A DNA stretch of 64,000 nucleotides from Lepisosteus oculatus (lineage: Eukaryota > Chordata > Actinopteri > Semionotiformes > Lepisosteidae). Below, piece by piece: positions 38,601 to 53,600 of the stretch. Location: positions 37,209,148 through 37,273,147 of the forward strand of contig NC_090706.1 of assembly GCF_040954835.1 (NCBI RefSeq), read 5' to 3'. The translations under genes were made by a program, and so were the position numbers. The notes under the pieces are model-generated. The model worked only from the letters and a program-made list of their open reading frames with translations, did no database searches and was not told where the DNA came from. Each line of letters starts with the position of its first letter. Position 1 is the stretch's first letter.

Positions 38601-41600
38601 TGGGCTGCCAGTTGTGAGTTGCAGGGTGAGATGGCTGCTGGCAAACAGTTGCTCCCCCCGTCCCATTTCGAACCGGGGACCTTCCGCGTGTGAGACAAAC
38701 ATGATCATCACCCCACTACAAAAACTTGGTATTTCATTACAGTGAAACATTGAGGTGACCTGCATTGTCATGTCAACTACAAAGCTGTCTCAAGAATTAG
38801 GGCTAAACTACAAGTTACGTAAAGCCATGTTAGAAGTTCAGAAGCACAGGAAGAGTTGTAGAGAGTAGGCTCTGCTACTGAGTTACTATGTATTACTCTG
38901 AGCAAAGCTACTTCCAGTAATTTCCTTGTGGCATATCCTTTGTTTTAAAACTGCTACTTTTATAGCATAGCAGTAGATTTGTTGTAGTAATTTATTATGC
39001 ATTGTTCTGCTTAGACTTTGTGATGAGCTGTTTAATGTAAATGTGGATGGCAAGTGCTAATTACTATATTAAAGCAGTATTTTCTATCAGACATTTGCAA
39101 CTGCAACTCATTGTACTAAGTCTGCGGTATTTATTGTACCTTTTTATACTGTTGAGATCAATCCAAATTCAGTTCATTTACAAGTAAGATCAGCCAGCAC
39201 TCACTCACAGACCCCAACACTCACTGAGTACAAATTTACAAATTAGCCAAGGACTTTCCTAATGCTTTTCCATTGAGTAACAGAGAAACGGACAATAAGA
39301 AAAGGTTTTGAACCATAAGAGTGAGGATTTTTAGGCCTGACGTGTCTCTTTTGGGCACTAGTTTCCTTCTGAGAGTTATGTTACTTACCGGCTACTATAT
39401 ATCATGCAGATGCATAATATAACCTGCTCTATTTGAATCCTCCTTGTACTCAAAGTCATCATTCAGATTCAGAGCACAACAGCTCTGGTATTTTTTCCTA
39501 AGTGAATTGCACTGTACTGTAGGTATGAGCTCAACAGTGTAAATAACAAAGTATAGGCCCATAATGTAGTCAATCCACAATCCTGATATAAAAAATCCTG
39601 AAATAAAGAATCACTTGCATTAAATTTACCTGTATTCTGTCTTGGGTTGTTCTTAATGAAGCATAATTGCAATTGACATTTTTAACTTTTGGGAATGTTA
39701 AGTGAAAAGAAAAGCTGTTTTGGGAGATAAAAGCAATTTCTAAAGATTCTGACCCTTTAATTGAGTTTTGCTGAAATAGCACATTTCATCCAGATATGAA
39801 CGTTCATTAAATCTGAGAATAAAGGTAGCAGGAGAGCTGTTATGCTCAGTAGTCTGGAACAAAGAAATCAGCCACAATACTGCCATCATCAGATAACTAA
39901 GAAAAACATGAAAGACTATCCTCTTTGAAGGACTATCTTGAAAACATAATGCAAAGAGATCTAATACATTTTCTAAAAACAAATGTAAATATTATTTGAT
40001 GGGTTCATCCTTTGAAAGCTCAATGACGGAGGCTTTGTATTTGATTAGTCAGAGAGGAATTAAACAACTTGTGCAGAAACTGTCATGCATCCCATTCTTG
40101 ATCATTTATAACTAGTGCTGATTCATGTCAATGAGAGCAGCTAGATTCTCTCCCACAATGCAGCGTTAGACCATTGAGTATCATTGGTGAGATTAGGGAT
40201 CTTCACACGGCTGAGCTCCAGTGGAAAGTTATTGATGACTTAATTCCCATCTTCACTCAAAACTAGAACATCAGTGTAAGGGATTCATTAAAAAGGCTGT
40301 AAGAAAAGACTGCTCACAGATTCTTGTCACGTGTAATTGTGGAAAGGTTCTTCATTGCAATGAATATCAATTTAAAATGAAAAGACTGCAAAGATTTGTG
40401 TAACACATAACTAGAAGTCGTTGAGTGAACTCAAAATTATTTATTAATTATTTTAACATGCATCTTGCCATACATGGAGTTTTTTGATGGAGAGAATTTT
40501 GGTAATGAGATCTTTTATGGCACTTTGACTGATGAATACTTTTCAGATCCAAATAAATACTCAAGTCAGGTTTGTACTGCCACTGAACTCAGAAGTAAGT
40601 AGAACTTTCTTGCTTTTATACATAAAAAAAGCATCTAAATGTGTCCAGATCTATTAAAATTATACACCTAAATTTATGTCTGCTCACATTGTTACCTTGA
40701 GAGTCCACTATCATGGGAATGCACAACATTTTCAAACCGTTTAAAGTATACCAGTTGTGATTATGCTGCAGAGTGGGGTCCTGCTAAGATTCTCCAACTG
40801 AAAATCAATAGATACATTGAATTTCTTTCCCACATTAAATTTGTCAAAGTCATGTTAATGCCACTTCTGTAACAATAAACAAGCAGGCAGCAGAAACATC
40901 ACATTGTGTAACCAAACAAACAAATCTGTAGACAAGAAGACTTATTTGTACAATTTTGTTACTTATCTCTAAAAAGAAATGGCAGTGATATATTTTCCAT
41001 ATGCATTCCAACAGAGCTCAGTAACTAACTGAAGTCTTCACGAGAGAAAATTTAAACATTTTATAAAATAAAATAACAAATATAAACTGAGGACAGTAAA
41101 TGCAATTGTAATCCCTGCATTTTTTGCAATTCTCTTGGTAATGCATAGATAATTAGTTAATTAGCATGGTCTGATATGCATATGCTGTATTTGCTCATAT
41201 ACAGTGCCTTACAAATGTATTAAGATCCTTCCTATAAAATAATATTTAATTGAAAACCTGAATGCTTAAACTGGAGGCTTCTAAAAGCAAAATAAGTTGC
41301 AGTAAGTGGAAGCAAAAAATGTGTTAATTGAAAAGTATTCAGACCCGTGAACTCATTATTTGTTGGAATCACCTTTGTATTTTTACCAAACGTTTTACCA
41401 TTAGTCTTTTATAGGTAAATCCCTGCCAATCTTGCAGTTTTTTGTACTGTGAAATATGTGTCAGATGTAATAATTTGTTAACACACCAGAACATTCCAAT
41501 TTTGTCCCATCTGACCACAAAGCCTTTGGCCAGATGTTTGCAGTATCACTTAAATGATTTGTTTGAAAGTACTGTATATGTGGGGTCTGAGAACGGTTGG

Positions 41601-44600
41601 CCACACTGTTATGCAAGCCAGCTTTATGGAGTGACCAGAATATTGTTGACTCATGGTCACTTTCTCTATCTGAGCCACTGAACCCTTGTTCTTTCAAAGG
41701 TTGCCCTGATCTTACCATGACATCCCTCATCATGTGCTTACTTGAACTGTTCCTCAGTTTGGAGAGACTTGGCCATTTCTCGATGACTGAGAGGACTGTG
41801 CTCACAGGGGTATTCAGAGACTTTGATATTATTACACTTTTCCTGATCTGTGCTTTACAGTGACTTTATCCCTGACTTGTTTGAAAGCCCCTTAGTCTTC
41901 ATGATTGAGTAACTTTGCTTAACATTCATGGCCTGAGTAAGGGACCTCATACAAGCAGGGGTAATTATTCTAAAATCATGAAGCCCACTATTATTGCACA
42001 CAGTCAGGGGTCACTCTGTTAATTTTGAGGCTTATTTAGATAATTTTGTGCACCTAAGTGATTTCAGATTTACCATTACAAAGGGGTTGAATGCTTATGC
42101 AGTCATGTCTTTTCCATTTTTCCTTCATATTAATTATATATATTTTTCTTTCTTTTGCATTTTTTTGTTTTGGCATAGATTTTGTATACATAGTAAATAA
42201 TATTATTGCTACTTCAAGGTGTCATGACTGGAAGTTTAAAGCCACAAAATGTGAAACCTCTGCAAGGTTTAAAGTACTGTACCTTGCCAGGCTAGGTTTC
42301 ATCCTGGTTAATATTGACAGCTTCTGATTGATGCTGGTCTTTCACTGATTCAGTTTTACATGATCTGCATAGCAATATCTCAAATAAAACCATGTAAAGA
42401 CACCTTTTTTATTTGCAGTTCTGTTAGAGGCTTTTTCCACAATTTATAAGTCTACATTTCCAGTCAGGATTAATACAGGATTTAGTGTTCACCACAGGTA
42501 CTATCATGACTTGATTCACAGTGGAGCTGAATACCATCTGCCATTCACAATAAGAAATGATCTTTTAGTTTGATTTCTCATTTGTACCAACCTTCTGCAT
42601 TGATACAATAAATTAGGTATTCAAAACTCACAAGTTTCATACCCCAGATTATTTGTATTCAATTTTCCTTAATATCCATCATCTTGTCAGTTTTTTTTTC
42701 CCACTGACACTACACACTGAATCTTCCAGGTGGCATGGATATAAAACTCATTCATGGAAGAGTGGTTATAAAGCCATGAAAAAATGAAAAATAAAGATAT
42801 AGCATTAAAAGATATAGCAAGAAAGCATTACCTTCTTGTTGGTTTTGCCAGTTGTGCATCAATTAGACTAATAGATGTTGAAAAACAAAACAAGAGAGTT
42901 TATTAATCAAAGGGATAAAAAACAAAGGCTTTCATTCCTCTCTTGGTGAATGTGGAAGGAAATACACCTGAAGAGAAGAGGAGGCATCACAGGAGGCAGT
43001 GGCCTCTGAGCCAGTCGGGTAACAGAGAATTGTCTGTTGCCTTTAGCAAGTAGTTACCTGCCTCAAGACCACATTGGTGAATGAGTGGATGCCTCTGGGT
43101 CAGGCACTGAGGTTCTGGTGTCTTTTGCATTTTTTCTTTGGTTTCTGGACTAAGATGAAAGCTCCAGATTGTGTGCATGTGGGCAGTCTCCGAGGGCAGA
43201 TTTGTTTCGGACAGATGGGTACGCATATGGCCCAGTTTCCTTCTCACTGGAAAAGAGTGGCATTATCGTATATGGTGTAAAACCAAAAGAAAGAAAAATA
43301 AAGAAGCACTATTTTTTTATTTGACATCTCAGTGAATATGAAAGAAAATACATTATCAGGATTTAAAAATAAAGAAAAAAATTCAATTTACTAGGCAAAT
43401 TCTGAGTAATTATTTAAAGCTCCATATCATTCACCAGGCTAAAAATTCAGTGTCATTTCTTCTCTGTTGAATTGCTTTCTAACAACCAAAGACAGTGATT
43501 TGTAGTAGTGGACATTGAGATGTCTTCTTGATTTGTTTTTAATTGTATACACTGTCTATTCATATAGACAGATATTGAATAGTAAAGGGTGATGTGTTTG
43601 GTTTTCGTTCTGATGTATGTTTTCTTGTGTTATTTACCACATATATTTGCTCCCTTTTCAACTGGCTCTAGCAATAATTTCTCTATAATATTCATAACAA
43701 GTCAGTTATGAGAATTTGAAAATGCGTGTTTTTATAAATAGGCTTTTATATTATGCATAACTGTTTACATCTAAATGGCACATTTCATTATACATTTATG
43801 GCACTAACACTGAAGTGATTAAAACGAATGCCTTTCCTTTTTTCTGAAAGATGGCTGGATCTCACCATATAATTATATTGCTGAATGATTTAGTCACAAT
43901 TAGAGGAAACTACACATGGATTTTTGACTTTTTTGACTGGTTTAATATCCATTTAAATTAAAACAATATGCTGTCGTAATGTTGCAGAAAGGCTGTTGCT
44001 GTGATTCATCAGATGGATAAAAATATATATTGCGGCCAAAGTCTAAGTCTGTTATGAATAAATGATTCATGTTTTTACAAATCACTGCAATTACATTGTG
44101 CAAATGAATATGTGCTGTAGTTCATTTCATCTTTACACAGCCTTACAGATATTAAATTAGAAGAATATTTTAAAAGAAAACACTGTCAACTCATGAAATG
44201 GTGGAATTGTAATCAATATCCACAACCAATTTATGCTATGTTCTCCTTCTGTTGTTTTTGTAATATTATGCATAAAAGGGTTAAAAATTAGAAGAGGCCA
44301 TCTGGTTCATGTAGCTTATTTGGTTACTAGTAGCTACATGGTAACAGCTTTGACAGTATGTTCTCCCACAACTCTTTGTGTAAAGAAGTGCCTTCTGTTC
44401 TCACTTCAGCATGCAGTCCACTGGGTTTTATTTCACTGATGGTTCTGAAGATGTACAGAGGGTGGAGTGTGTCAATGCCTTCAAGAATTTGTATGTATTT
44501 TAAGCAAAGCAATTAGGAAGCAGAAAACAACACAAAAATAAGAAATCTGCAGCTGCTCTCCTGCTAGAGATCAGTTTCCCTCACTTGTGTAACCAAGGCT

Positions 44601-47600
44601 GATTATTCTGTCATTAAGAAGCTAGTTCTTTGAATTATTCCATAAATGGCTGGCATTATTTTAAAAGCTGGTAATGTACATGCCTGATCTTCTCTGGTCT
44701 GATTCCAGAGCAGCAATATCTTATTTGAAACGTGGTGAAAATATAGTCTGAATATCCCCCATGATTTGCTGCTCTATCCCCAGAGCTCCTCTGTTTCAGT
44801 CTCTGTCTAAAAATTGGATTATGACGTCACATGACTACTGACGCCACCTCAAATTGCATGTTTGAAGTGCAATCTTAAGGCATCAAATCATGAGAGAAAT
44901 GTAAAAAAGATCTCAGAGGATAAATTGAAGACCTTGATGTACACCAACACAGCATGATGCTGCTAGTGATCTTTCCTTTGATGTACCTTTGTGAGTCCTG
45001 AATCCAAAGTGGTTGTTGGAAAAAAAAGAAGGGAGATGTTCAGATTTGTATCACCACTTTGCTGTATATTGACAGTTACCTTTTGGATTTACTGGAAAGT
45101 GTTTTACAGCTTCAGGCAGTACTGAAGGAAATGGATGCTGTCTTGTTTTTCCTGGGTGTGGTTTAGGTAAATACGGTAGAAGACTCTGCTACTGTAGGGC
45201 TCTTTGTTGGTGCAGTAGTGCAAAAGGTCTTAACTGAGCCATGCTAAGTCACTTCTTCAGTTCTGTTCTCTCTTTTCTTTGTCTTTATTTTTAAGACTTT
45301 TTAATTAACCAAATAACCTTACCTGCACTCTAAATCTAGGCATCATTAGCACGATGCACATGAAAATGCAACAATATCAGTAACAAGTGGGTCTCTCAGT
45401 TCAGGGCAGTGGCTGAGGAAATAACGGATTTTTATTTGTTCGTCTGAACAAGTTTACCAGCCTGTTGGTCAATGCCATACACAGAAGCATGATGTAAAAA
45501 CACCCGTTTGGAAGTGTGGATATCTAAAACATAATGCAGGCTATTTATTTAAGTACATTTTAATTTCGTGAACTTTTGAAAGCAGACATCTTGTAATAGC
45601 CTATTCGTTATACATCATGATTGTGCTGTATATATTCACATGAATAGGTAAAACCCAAAGGGCTAAATTACTGTCCATGAAGTCTTTGATTAAAAATACA
45701 TGTGTATGGTAGATAAGTTAGACTTATCATTTAAGGCTAGCTGGCTTACCATATTTTAAGGATCCATGTAGAAAAGAAATCAGACTGTTTTTTCTGTGAA
45801 AACACACTAACCTGATTCCTTTTTTTTTAACAGGAAGCAAAACTAAAGAAGGAGTTGTACATGGTGTTACATCTGGTAAGTTAATCCATAAAAGACAAAA
45901 GTCTTCTTTGTTTTGATACTGTAACGGGAGCCAGTGTTCTGTTAGGAAACTTTACGTGGGTACAAATGGACCTCGCAATACAGCAGCAATACAATACCTG
46001 CATAAATCTCAATGACACAGGGAGTGCTCATGATTATTCATCAATGTCCCTAGTAAACCTTTTAAAACACAAGCTGAAGAAAGCAGATCACAAGGGGAAT
46101 CTGGAAGTCTTGCGAAGAGATGGTCAAATATCCCCCCATTAGAATTTGACGGCCCTTTTAAAGACTTATAGGAAGCACCTCTTCAAGACTGTCAAAAAAA
46201 AGAGAGAGTTCATAAAATACTTGCTTAGGTACGGATCCATGATAAATGATTAGTGGGTGATGGGTTCGAGTCCCCACTGCAGAACTGCTTGCTCCAGTGC
46301 ATTGAACAGAATGAATGGGGACCAGCTTGTACTGGAGGAAGGCTGATATCCCATCTAGGGAGAGTCTTTTGCCCTCTGTTCACTTAACACCAGGATAAGC
46401 TCTGGATTAATGATCCTTTGAGGTACAGAACTACCTAAATTAATTATTGACATATTAATGAAGTATTACCTAAGTCAATTTTAACTTAACAATATAAATT
46501 AAATGTTTTTTTCAACACTTAATGGTCTTTACATTTTTTACCACAACTGTATGAATCACCTTATTTGTATGGAGTTTGAAATACATATTTTAATTTATCC
46601 TTTGCCTTGTGTGTGAAAATGATGATATTCTTATCAAGTAATTGATCATATTAATTTCTCATTTTCTCTCTGCATAAATGAAAGAAAGTTTGACAGCTAA
46701 AAACAGTTATTATGCTGTAAGATTTTGGATTTGTTGATTTTAAGTACAGTGACCTGGGCCTTTTCTCTAAGTTTGTACATACAACAATCATTACTCAGTG
46801 TTGTACAGTTAATATTAATTCTTGTTTTGCTCTTCAGCATGCCCTAGATTTACTGTGTATAATGATCCAGTTATTCTATCCATTTTGTTGAAAACTGAAA
46901 ATTAAGAGCTGATGCAAATTCATTAACATTACATGCCAGTTTCATGGGTCTATGTATTTTTGATTAACTGAAACTGTCTGAGCTTAATTAAATATTATAA
47001 AGTGCACACCAAGGCCTGAATTCATAAATGATTAATGTGCCAACAATTTAGTACGTCTCTTCCTCACTGAGATCTGTGTGTTTATATCAGGAGAAATCTA
47101 CTGCTAAAAACATTTGAGCATTTAAAAAATCACAAACACACTCAATTAAATTAATTTACTGCTGTCGCTTTCTTCTTTTTATGAAAGTTTGATTTGTTAC
47201 TAGCTTTTCTCAGCAAGGGGGTACAAAGTTCGATCAATGAGGGGGGACTTAGTAATTTTTTAAAACATGTTCCAAAACCCAACCGCTTGGAACATTATGT
47301 AAAAAGCCCATTATGTTGTTTTTTATTTTTGGCAATGCAATTTTGTGGTGCATCCAGTCAGATGTTTTAGGAGACTGAAGGAGGGTTTTGTAATCTTTCG
47401 CTTTGTCGCAGTCCGTGGCTATGAGGTCAGCGCTCAGTCACTTGTGAAATTACACACAGAGTTCCTTCTCCGAGTCCACAGAAAATAGCTTTTACATATT
47501 CCATTAGCCTGAGCCCACTGGCCTGACCTGTAGTATACTATTGATATCTCAGACAATGGAAATCAATCCTATTGGGAAACAGGACCTTTTTTGAGTGTGA

Positions 47601-50600
47601 CCTTTTTTTTTACATTGTACAGTCTGTACTGTATTTGTTCCCTCAGATATTAAAATAAACAATAATTACTGAAATGGACTGGGTTTGGCTAATTTCATAG
47701 CATGTGGTTTTTTGGAATTTAAAACTTCCAAACACTTCATTTTTAACTGAATAACACAAGCCCCCAGAGATGCCAATTACTCAATTACATAAGAATCATT
47801 AGTAGTGATCTGGCGTCTTCATTTAAGTGGAACAGGCTTCCCAGGGGTAAAGAATTTGCAGTGGTTTAATATCTGAATCACTAGCATCTTCCTGTATTTC
47901 TAAGATCTTCAGCACTTCCTGTGGTATCCTGTATTTCATCTTTTAACCTCCTAGGGGAGGTTTAGATGCATTCAATGCATTGTAAAAAAAGCAAAGCTTT
48001 TTGCCCAATCTGAATGCATTTGTATTTTATTTTCATTTATGTTTCACTCATCTGTCTTCTTTCAGTTTTGTGATTTGATTTTAATGAGTGTAGGAAGCTG
48101 CAGAATGCCCTTCCACAGACAAGGCCATAGTCCAAAATACACTGGCCATTGCAAAGCCTAAAATACTTTCCAGAAAATGTCTTCTTTGTCACTGATACAG
48201 TATGTAGTCATTGCTTATAAGACAATGTGTGTCTTATTTACTAGAAACATTAGTGTTTGGCATACACATGTAACAGATATTTACCCTTTATTAAGTGAAA
48301 TTTTTTATTCTAATCTCATTTCCAAAGTAGGCTTGTGATGTACTTGTGTAGATCTAAGTTAGCTAGGTTAGTCCTTTTAAAGTATCATACAGTACTTTAG
48401 CCTCCTTTTTTAACTACATTAAAAAAATTGTCTTACATTAGGTGATCTTCAAATTCATTTTGACAACACAAACTACAATTCAGTTAAAATTCTAAAAGCA
48501 GTTAAGGGCAGAATATTAATTATATTTCTTTGCACAACTGTCTGCACTGTCTCTTGCTAAGTTAGTATGGTTAAACTATTACAGTAGCTTTGTAGAAAAT
48601 GGAAGACACATTGTATTCTGGACCAGAAGGCCTTAAAACATCACAAACCTCGTCTGCCTAATAATATGGTTTTGCTTTAGAGCAGAACAATCTCTGTGAA
48701 CAATCTCTGTGTTTCAGTGATTACTTTGATCTGTTGAACTGTGCCGTTACATCAGGTACCAAAAGCCTTGTCTAAGACAGATATCTGACCATCTTGTTCT
48801 GTAGTGGCAGAGAAGACAAAGGAACAAGCCTCCCAGCTTGGTGGCGCTGTGTTTTCTGGGGCTGGCAACATTGCGGCAGCAACAGGACTAGTAAAGAAGG
48901 AAGAGTTTCCAGCGGATATGAAGGTAAGATCACATGTAGCCTCTCTGAATGATGAGAATTGCTCTTCCTCTCACCCTTCCCTGGTCCTAAAAAAACATAT
49001 TTATTAATTGAAGAGAAAACAAAAGGTTATTCTCCCTATTTATCTTATTATGTTTCATATGTCTTATGTACCTAAAAACGTATTTCAAAACAGTGTTCAC
49101 CATCACCTTTCAATCTCCTCTTTCAAAATGAATGAGATTTAGTTACCAGGAAGAAATCTTGCCACCCTCAACACAAAATGATTACTTAGTAGAATATTTT
49201 AGAGTTTTAAAAATAATACACTTAGTTTAAATTCTCCTTGATTAAAATACAGAGCCAAACACCTTTTTACCTTTTTAATCAATTTCCCTCTTATCTATTG
49301 TCAAAGACAATGTCATATCATCATAAATGCATAGATCATTTTCATAGAATGCTTCCTTATATTAACAACCATTTAATCTTATAGCACATATTCTTGCTAT
49401 CTGCATGTACCAGGGTCTTAATCATTAGTTATTTTGCACATCATATGCTACCACTACAGTGTTATGAAGGTTTCACAGGCTAGCTAATTAATGACATAAT
49501 CTTATGTCATTGATGTCAGTAATTACTGTAGGTCAGGAAGAACTGTGGACCTAAAGCTGATCCTTGCGGCACACCACTAGTTACCTCAGCAATTTAACAG
49601 ATTCCCTCTTTTTTATTCATTTTTAGAGGACATTTTCTACCTCTAATTCATTTTCATATGTGTCAAAGTTGGCCCTTATGTAGTTCCTGGAAGTCCATAA
49701 ATACAGTATCATATGTTATGCGATATTGTAATTCATTGTCACTGTTGCTTGTTCAAACACGTGTTGCTAATAAACAAGCCCTTTTTTCCTGTAGTGTCCG
49801 AAGTCGTTTTTTAATTAGCAATTTTACAATCTATTGCAACAGTCTATAACTTTGGGAGCTCCTAGCTTACACTGTACAGTGTTACAGTTGCAGTGTTCAT
49901 TTCTTTAAGTATAAATGGAAAATATCATCAACCCTGGGAGAGTGGTTGATCGTAAATGCTTCAAGTCTTTGTAGGGCTTGCTTCTTTGTTAAACTGACAT
50001 TATTCTTAAATATGCATATTTTTTATTATATGAAGCATGATATTTCTGTGTTCTATAGTAAATACCTGTCTGGAATCTTCTATTGTAAGATCAACGTAGA
50101 TACAGTAGCTGATGAGTGGTAAGTTGTTGTGGTGGCTAGCACTACTGTCTCTTTTATTCAGGGTCCTAAAACATCAAGTTTACATCTTAGTTTTCACCTG
50201 CTCTTCCAGTTTCCTGAAAAGTGCAATAGAAGAGCTGAAGATAAAATTAGAACGTGTGACTGTAGAACAACCCTGTGAAAGCCCCTCAGCCCTCCACCTC
50301 ATTTAGCGGTTTGATTTGCCTGCCAGGCTTTAAACACTCGAGCTTAACGATGTTGCTGGGTATGCGCTTGCTTCACCTGCCAAGAGAATTTACTGTATTC
50401 GCTCACTGTGTTTCACTGGGGATATCAATTATCAAGGTTTACCCTGACTTGTTCATCTGCTTTCTGGCCTTGGCAGACATCACTTAATGTCCTGCTCAAA
50501 GCTTTGCTGATCTCTTGAATCCAATAAATCACTTGACGGCACTCTCTGACCACGCCTGCTGCTTCACTTCCATGCAGGCAATGGGAGGTCGGAGGGAGAT

Positions 50601-53600
50601 GAGTCCTTGCTTGAACAAAAATAGCAACACCAGACCACGGGATCCATTTTCAGGAATTACACTGGATCCAATGTACAAAGCTTACTTACTGTACATATTT
50701 AAGACCTTATGCCCAATTGTTAATGGCAATTGTATTGAGACATTTCATTACTCTTCTTTGTCACTTAATCCCTATGAAATAGCCTATTTTAATTAATTCA
50801 CAACATGCAATGTATATTTTTATATCTCAGGCATGAATATTGTGCTCTTACTACAGGCATGTGAAAAACCTGAACCAGAGAATATTTTTGTCATACCATT
50901 TTGGGTATAAAATAAGTGAGGCACAGTATAGATATATTACAATACAATAATGCACTCTGGAACATTATAAGAGAATTGAAAAGGATGCATTTTATATATT
51001 TTTTTATTATATTAATAATATATTCAGTTCAGCTGATCCTTATAAAACTGTTCATTGTTAAAATAAATAATATTTAATAATTAATGTTAAATAACAACTT
51101 GCATGTACACAATGTGAAACTGTCTACTTTCAGAAGTTAAGAAAGGGAACCTTGTTTGAACACTTTTGCTAATTCAATGTGCAACATTTGCATCTTATCA
51201 GTACTATCTTTAGAGATTCTGGAGGATATTTCTTAACCAGCTGTTGGAATCCTATTAAAAGCACCACCAAGTCATAATGTTAGTACTCTTAAGGAAAAAC
51301 TGTACTTGTAGAGGTGTGTCTGGCAATTGCACAGACTGATTGTGTAGCATACAGGATTACAGGAAAATCAAGGTGACCTCATTAACTTGATTAGCTGAGG
51401 TTAAAAATAAAAATACAGCAACCCAGGACACTTTAGCTTTATTCTCAGAGCTAGACTGAAAATAACACCAGGTAATGGGCTACAGTTTCTCACAGCTCCC
51501 TTTGCCGGTTAATAGCACCCTACTCTCATCCTGCATATGGGTACATCACATTATACCTAAATCTTAAGAGAACTTGGAGTATCAGATTCCTGGATTTCCA
51601 AAACATGTTAACTTCTGGCTACAGTAATACATGATTGGACAGCTCACAGTATGTGTATATATTCTAAAATCTGGATCTTTGCAACTAATGACTCTGGAAA
51701 ACATTTCACAGAATTAGAGACCATGCTGGATGTTCACCATGCTCTCCGTCTACAATACATTTCTGCATAATTTCATGCTCCTAAACATAATCCATGTACA
51801 GTATGAGTTTGACTGTTGTAAGTACTGCTTTGCATGTGTTGGTGCAGTGGTGTGGATGAATACAAGAAATGTTGCAGACAAGATGAAAAAAGCTCTCTAA
51901 CCTGTTTGGATGCTTGTGACTCAGCAACCTGAGGATCTCGTCCAGCTGTTTGTTGAAAAAAGACAGAGTAGCAGTTTTAAAGGCAGGACTGTCTAGCTTG
52001 TTCAAGGCTCCCAAATAAAATAAAATCAATATCTGAATTTGGCAGATTTTAACATTTATTGAGTATTAGCGGTATTAAGCACTGCAAATACAACTGAATA
52101 ATGCTGAAAAAAGAGGCACTCAATTTTCATAGTAGAGAAATAGAATATTAAACAGTATTATTTTGGGTAACAAAATATAGCAGACATGAGGTCTCATTTT
52201 AAAAGAAACTCATATGCTTTAAAAAAGTTAAAAAAGTTTTGTCTTAGACACTTAGCAAGAGATAACAGCCTTGTTAGAAAATGTTTAAAAATGTATTTCT
52301 TTCAGAAAACTGTCCCTTCTGATACCGTCAGAAACTTCATAGGGCTTCACCATATTACAAACTGCTTCAGGCACAGCTCTCCTGTTCATCTATAACCCAA
52401 GAGCTCAGAAATATATATTGTTTTCTCAACAAACTAATCACATTGTGAAATGAATCATAAGCTAAAGGAAGTAAAAAATGACCTCTTTGTCTTTTTCAAA
52501 CTCTAAATCTTTGTATCTTGTGTCACAATAATTTATTTTGGATTGTTATTTTTCTCATAAGGCAATGTAAAATTAAAAAATAAAGTTTACTATCTCCCGT
52601 TGGTTTCTGTCAGGGGTCCAGAATTCAGCAAGTGTTCAACGTCTCCTTAAGTTATAAAGCTCTTCACTTGGGAGAAGTGCTAAATTGATCTGATTAAAGT
52701 TTGACCTAACCAATTTATCCCCTCTCTACAACCCTTACAGCAGCTGCTGATGATTTAGGCACGTAGAAAACCTGCTCTGTTCCAGACTCTGAGGTCTGAA
52801 GTTAAAAACACCTGTTCTGGAGAGCGAATGTGTTTTAAAGTCAGTCTGTGGCAATCATTTATAACGCATGTCATTTTTACAAAGTAAAAAATGCATAACT
52901 CAATCTCTTCTGAGGAGAAGTAGCCGAGCTATCTGAAGATAGCTAGGATACTGTAGGATTCCCAGATGATTAAACACAGAGAGGCAGAGGGTGAGAAAAC
53001 ACTGCCATTAGCAAGCTGAGGGACAAGAAATGGTGGATGAACCAGCAGCTCTGGGAACTGAGCACACATGTGCACTACATCCTGCTTACAGGAAGACATC
53101 CCCCTGCGGAACACAAAGAAGAGGGGCTGCAGATCAAACCCAGATAAAGGAGTTTTATCTTAATATATCTATACACCACTCTTGAGCTTTTAATCACACC
53201 CATTCCCATTTAATTTAAAATACAAAGACTATTTTCTAGTCTTTAAACAGGAAGAACCATTATCTAGCTTCAAAATCATTTATCATGTGGATTTAAGCCC
53301 TGAATAATCTTTCTGCCATTTTTTATAAATGTTATTATATACTGTTCTTCTTTTAAACACCACAAACATATTCCAGAGAATGTCCTGGGGTTGTGAAATA
53401 TATAACTTTTTAAAGCACTCGAAATTGCAGCGATGTAACCTTTATGATTTGTAAAGCTGTCTAAAATTAGATGCATATTTACTAGAGAAATGAGAGAAAC
53501 TGGACATTTTCATTAGATATAGATGCATTTTTTCAAAATGTGTGTGTGGAAAAAATGCTCCAATTTAATTTAATAGCCCTTTGAACATTCATTTTGAAAC

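Larger units (their letters stand above)
29633..45833 (+). other. SNCB intron 2 (16.2 kb), repeat-rich
   Basis: No gene is seen inside. From left to right it contains fish-type dispersed repeats (30.1-31.1 kb), a SINE (31.88-32.18 kb), a near-perfect hairpin (33.78-33.84 kb), a LINE tail (34.23 kb), an LTR-like block with an internal tandem duplication (36.5-37.42 kb), a SINE (38.34-38.72 kb), a DNA-transposon relic (41.2-42.3 kb) and an old repeat (44.3-44.75 kb). The remainder is plain AT-rich DNA. A consensus CRE (TGACGTCA) lies at 44822. Confidence 0.6.

Noticed and set aside
46255-46280. tRNA gene (B box GGTTCGAGTCC)
   Set aside because: No matching acceptor stem or cloverleaf; it is the head of a SINE. 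The same holds at 32.1, 38.7 and 61.65 kb.
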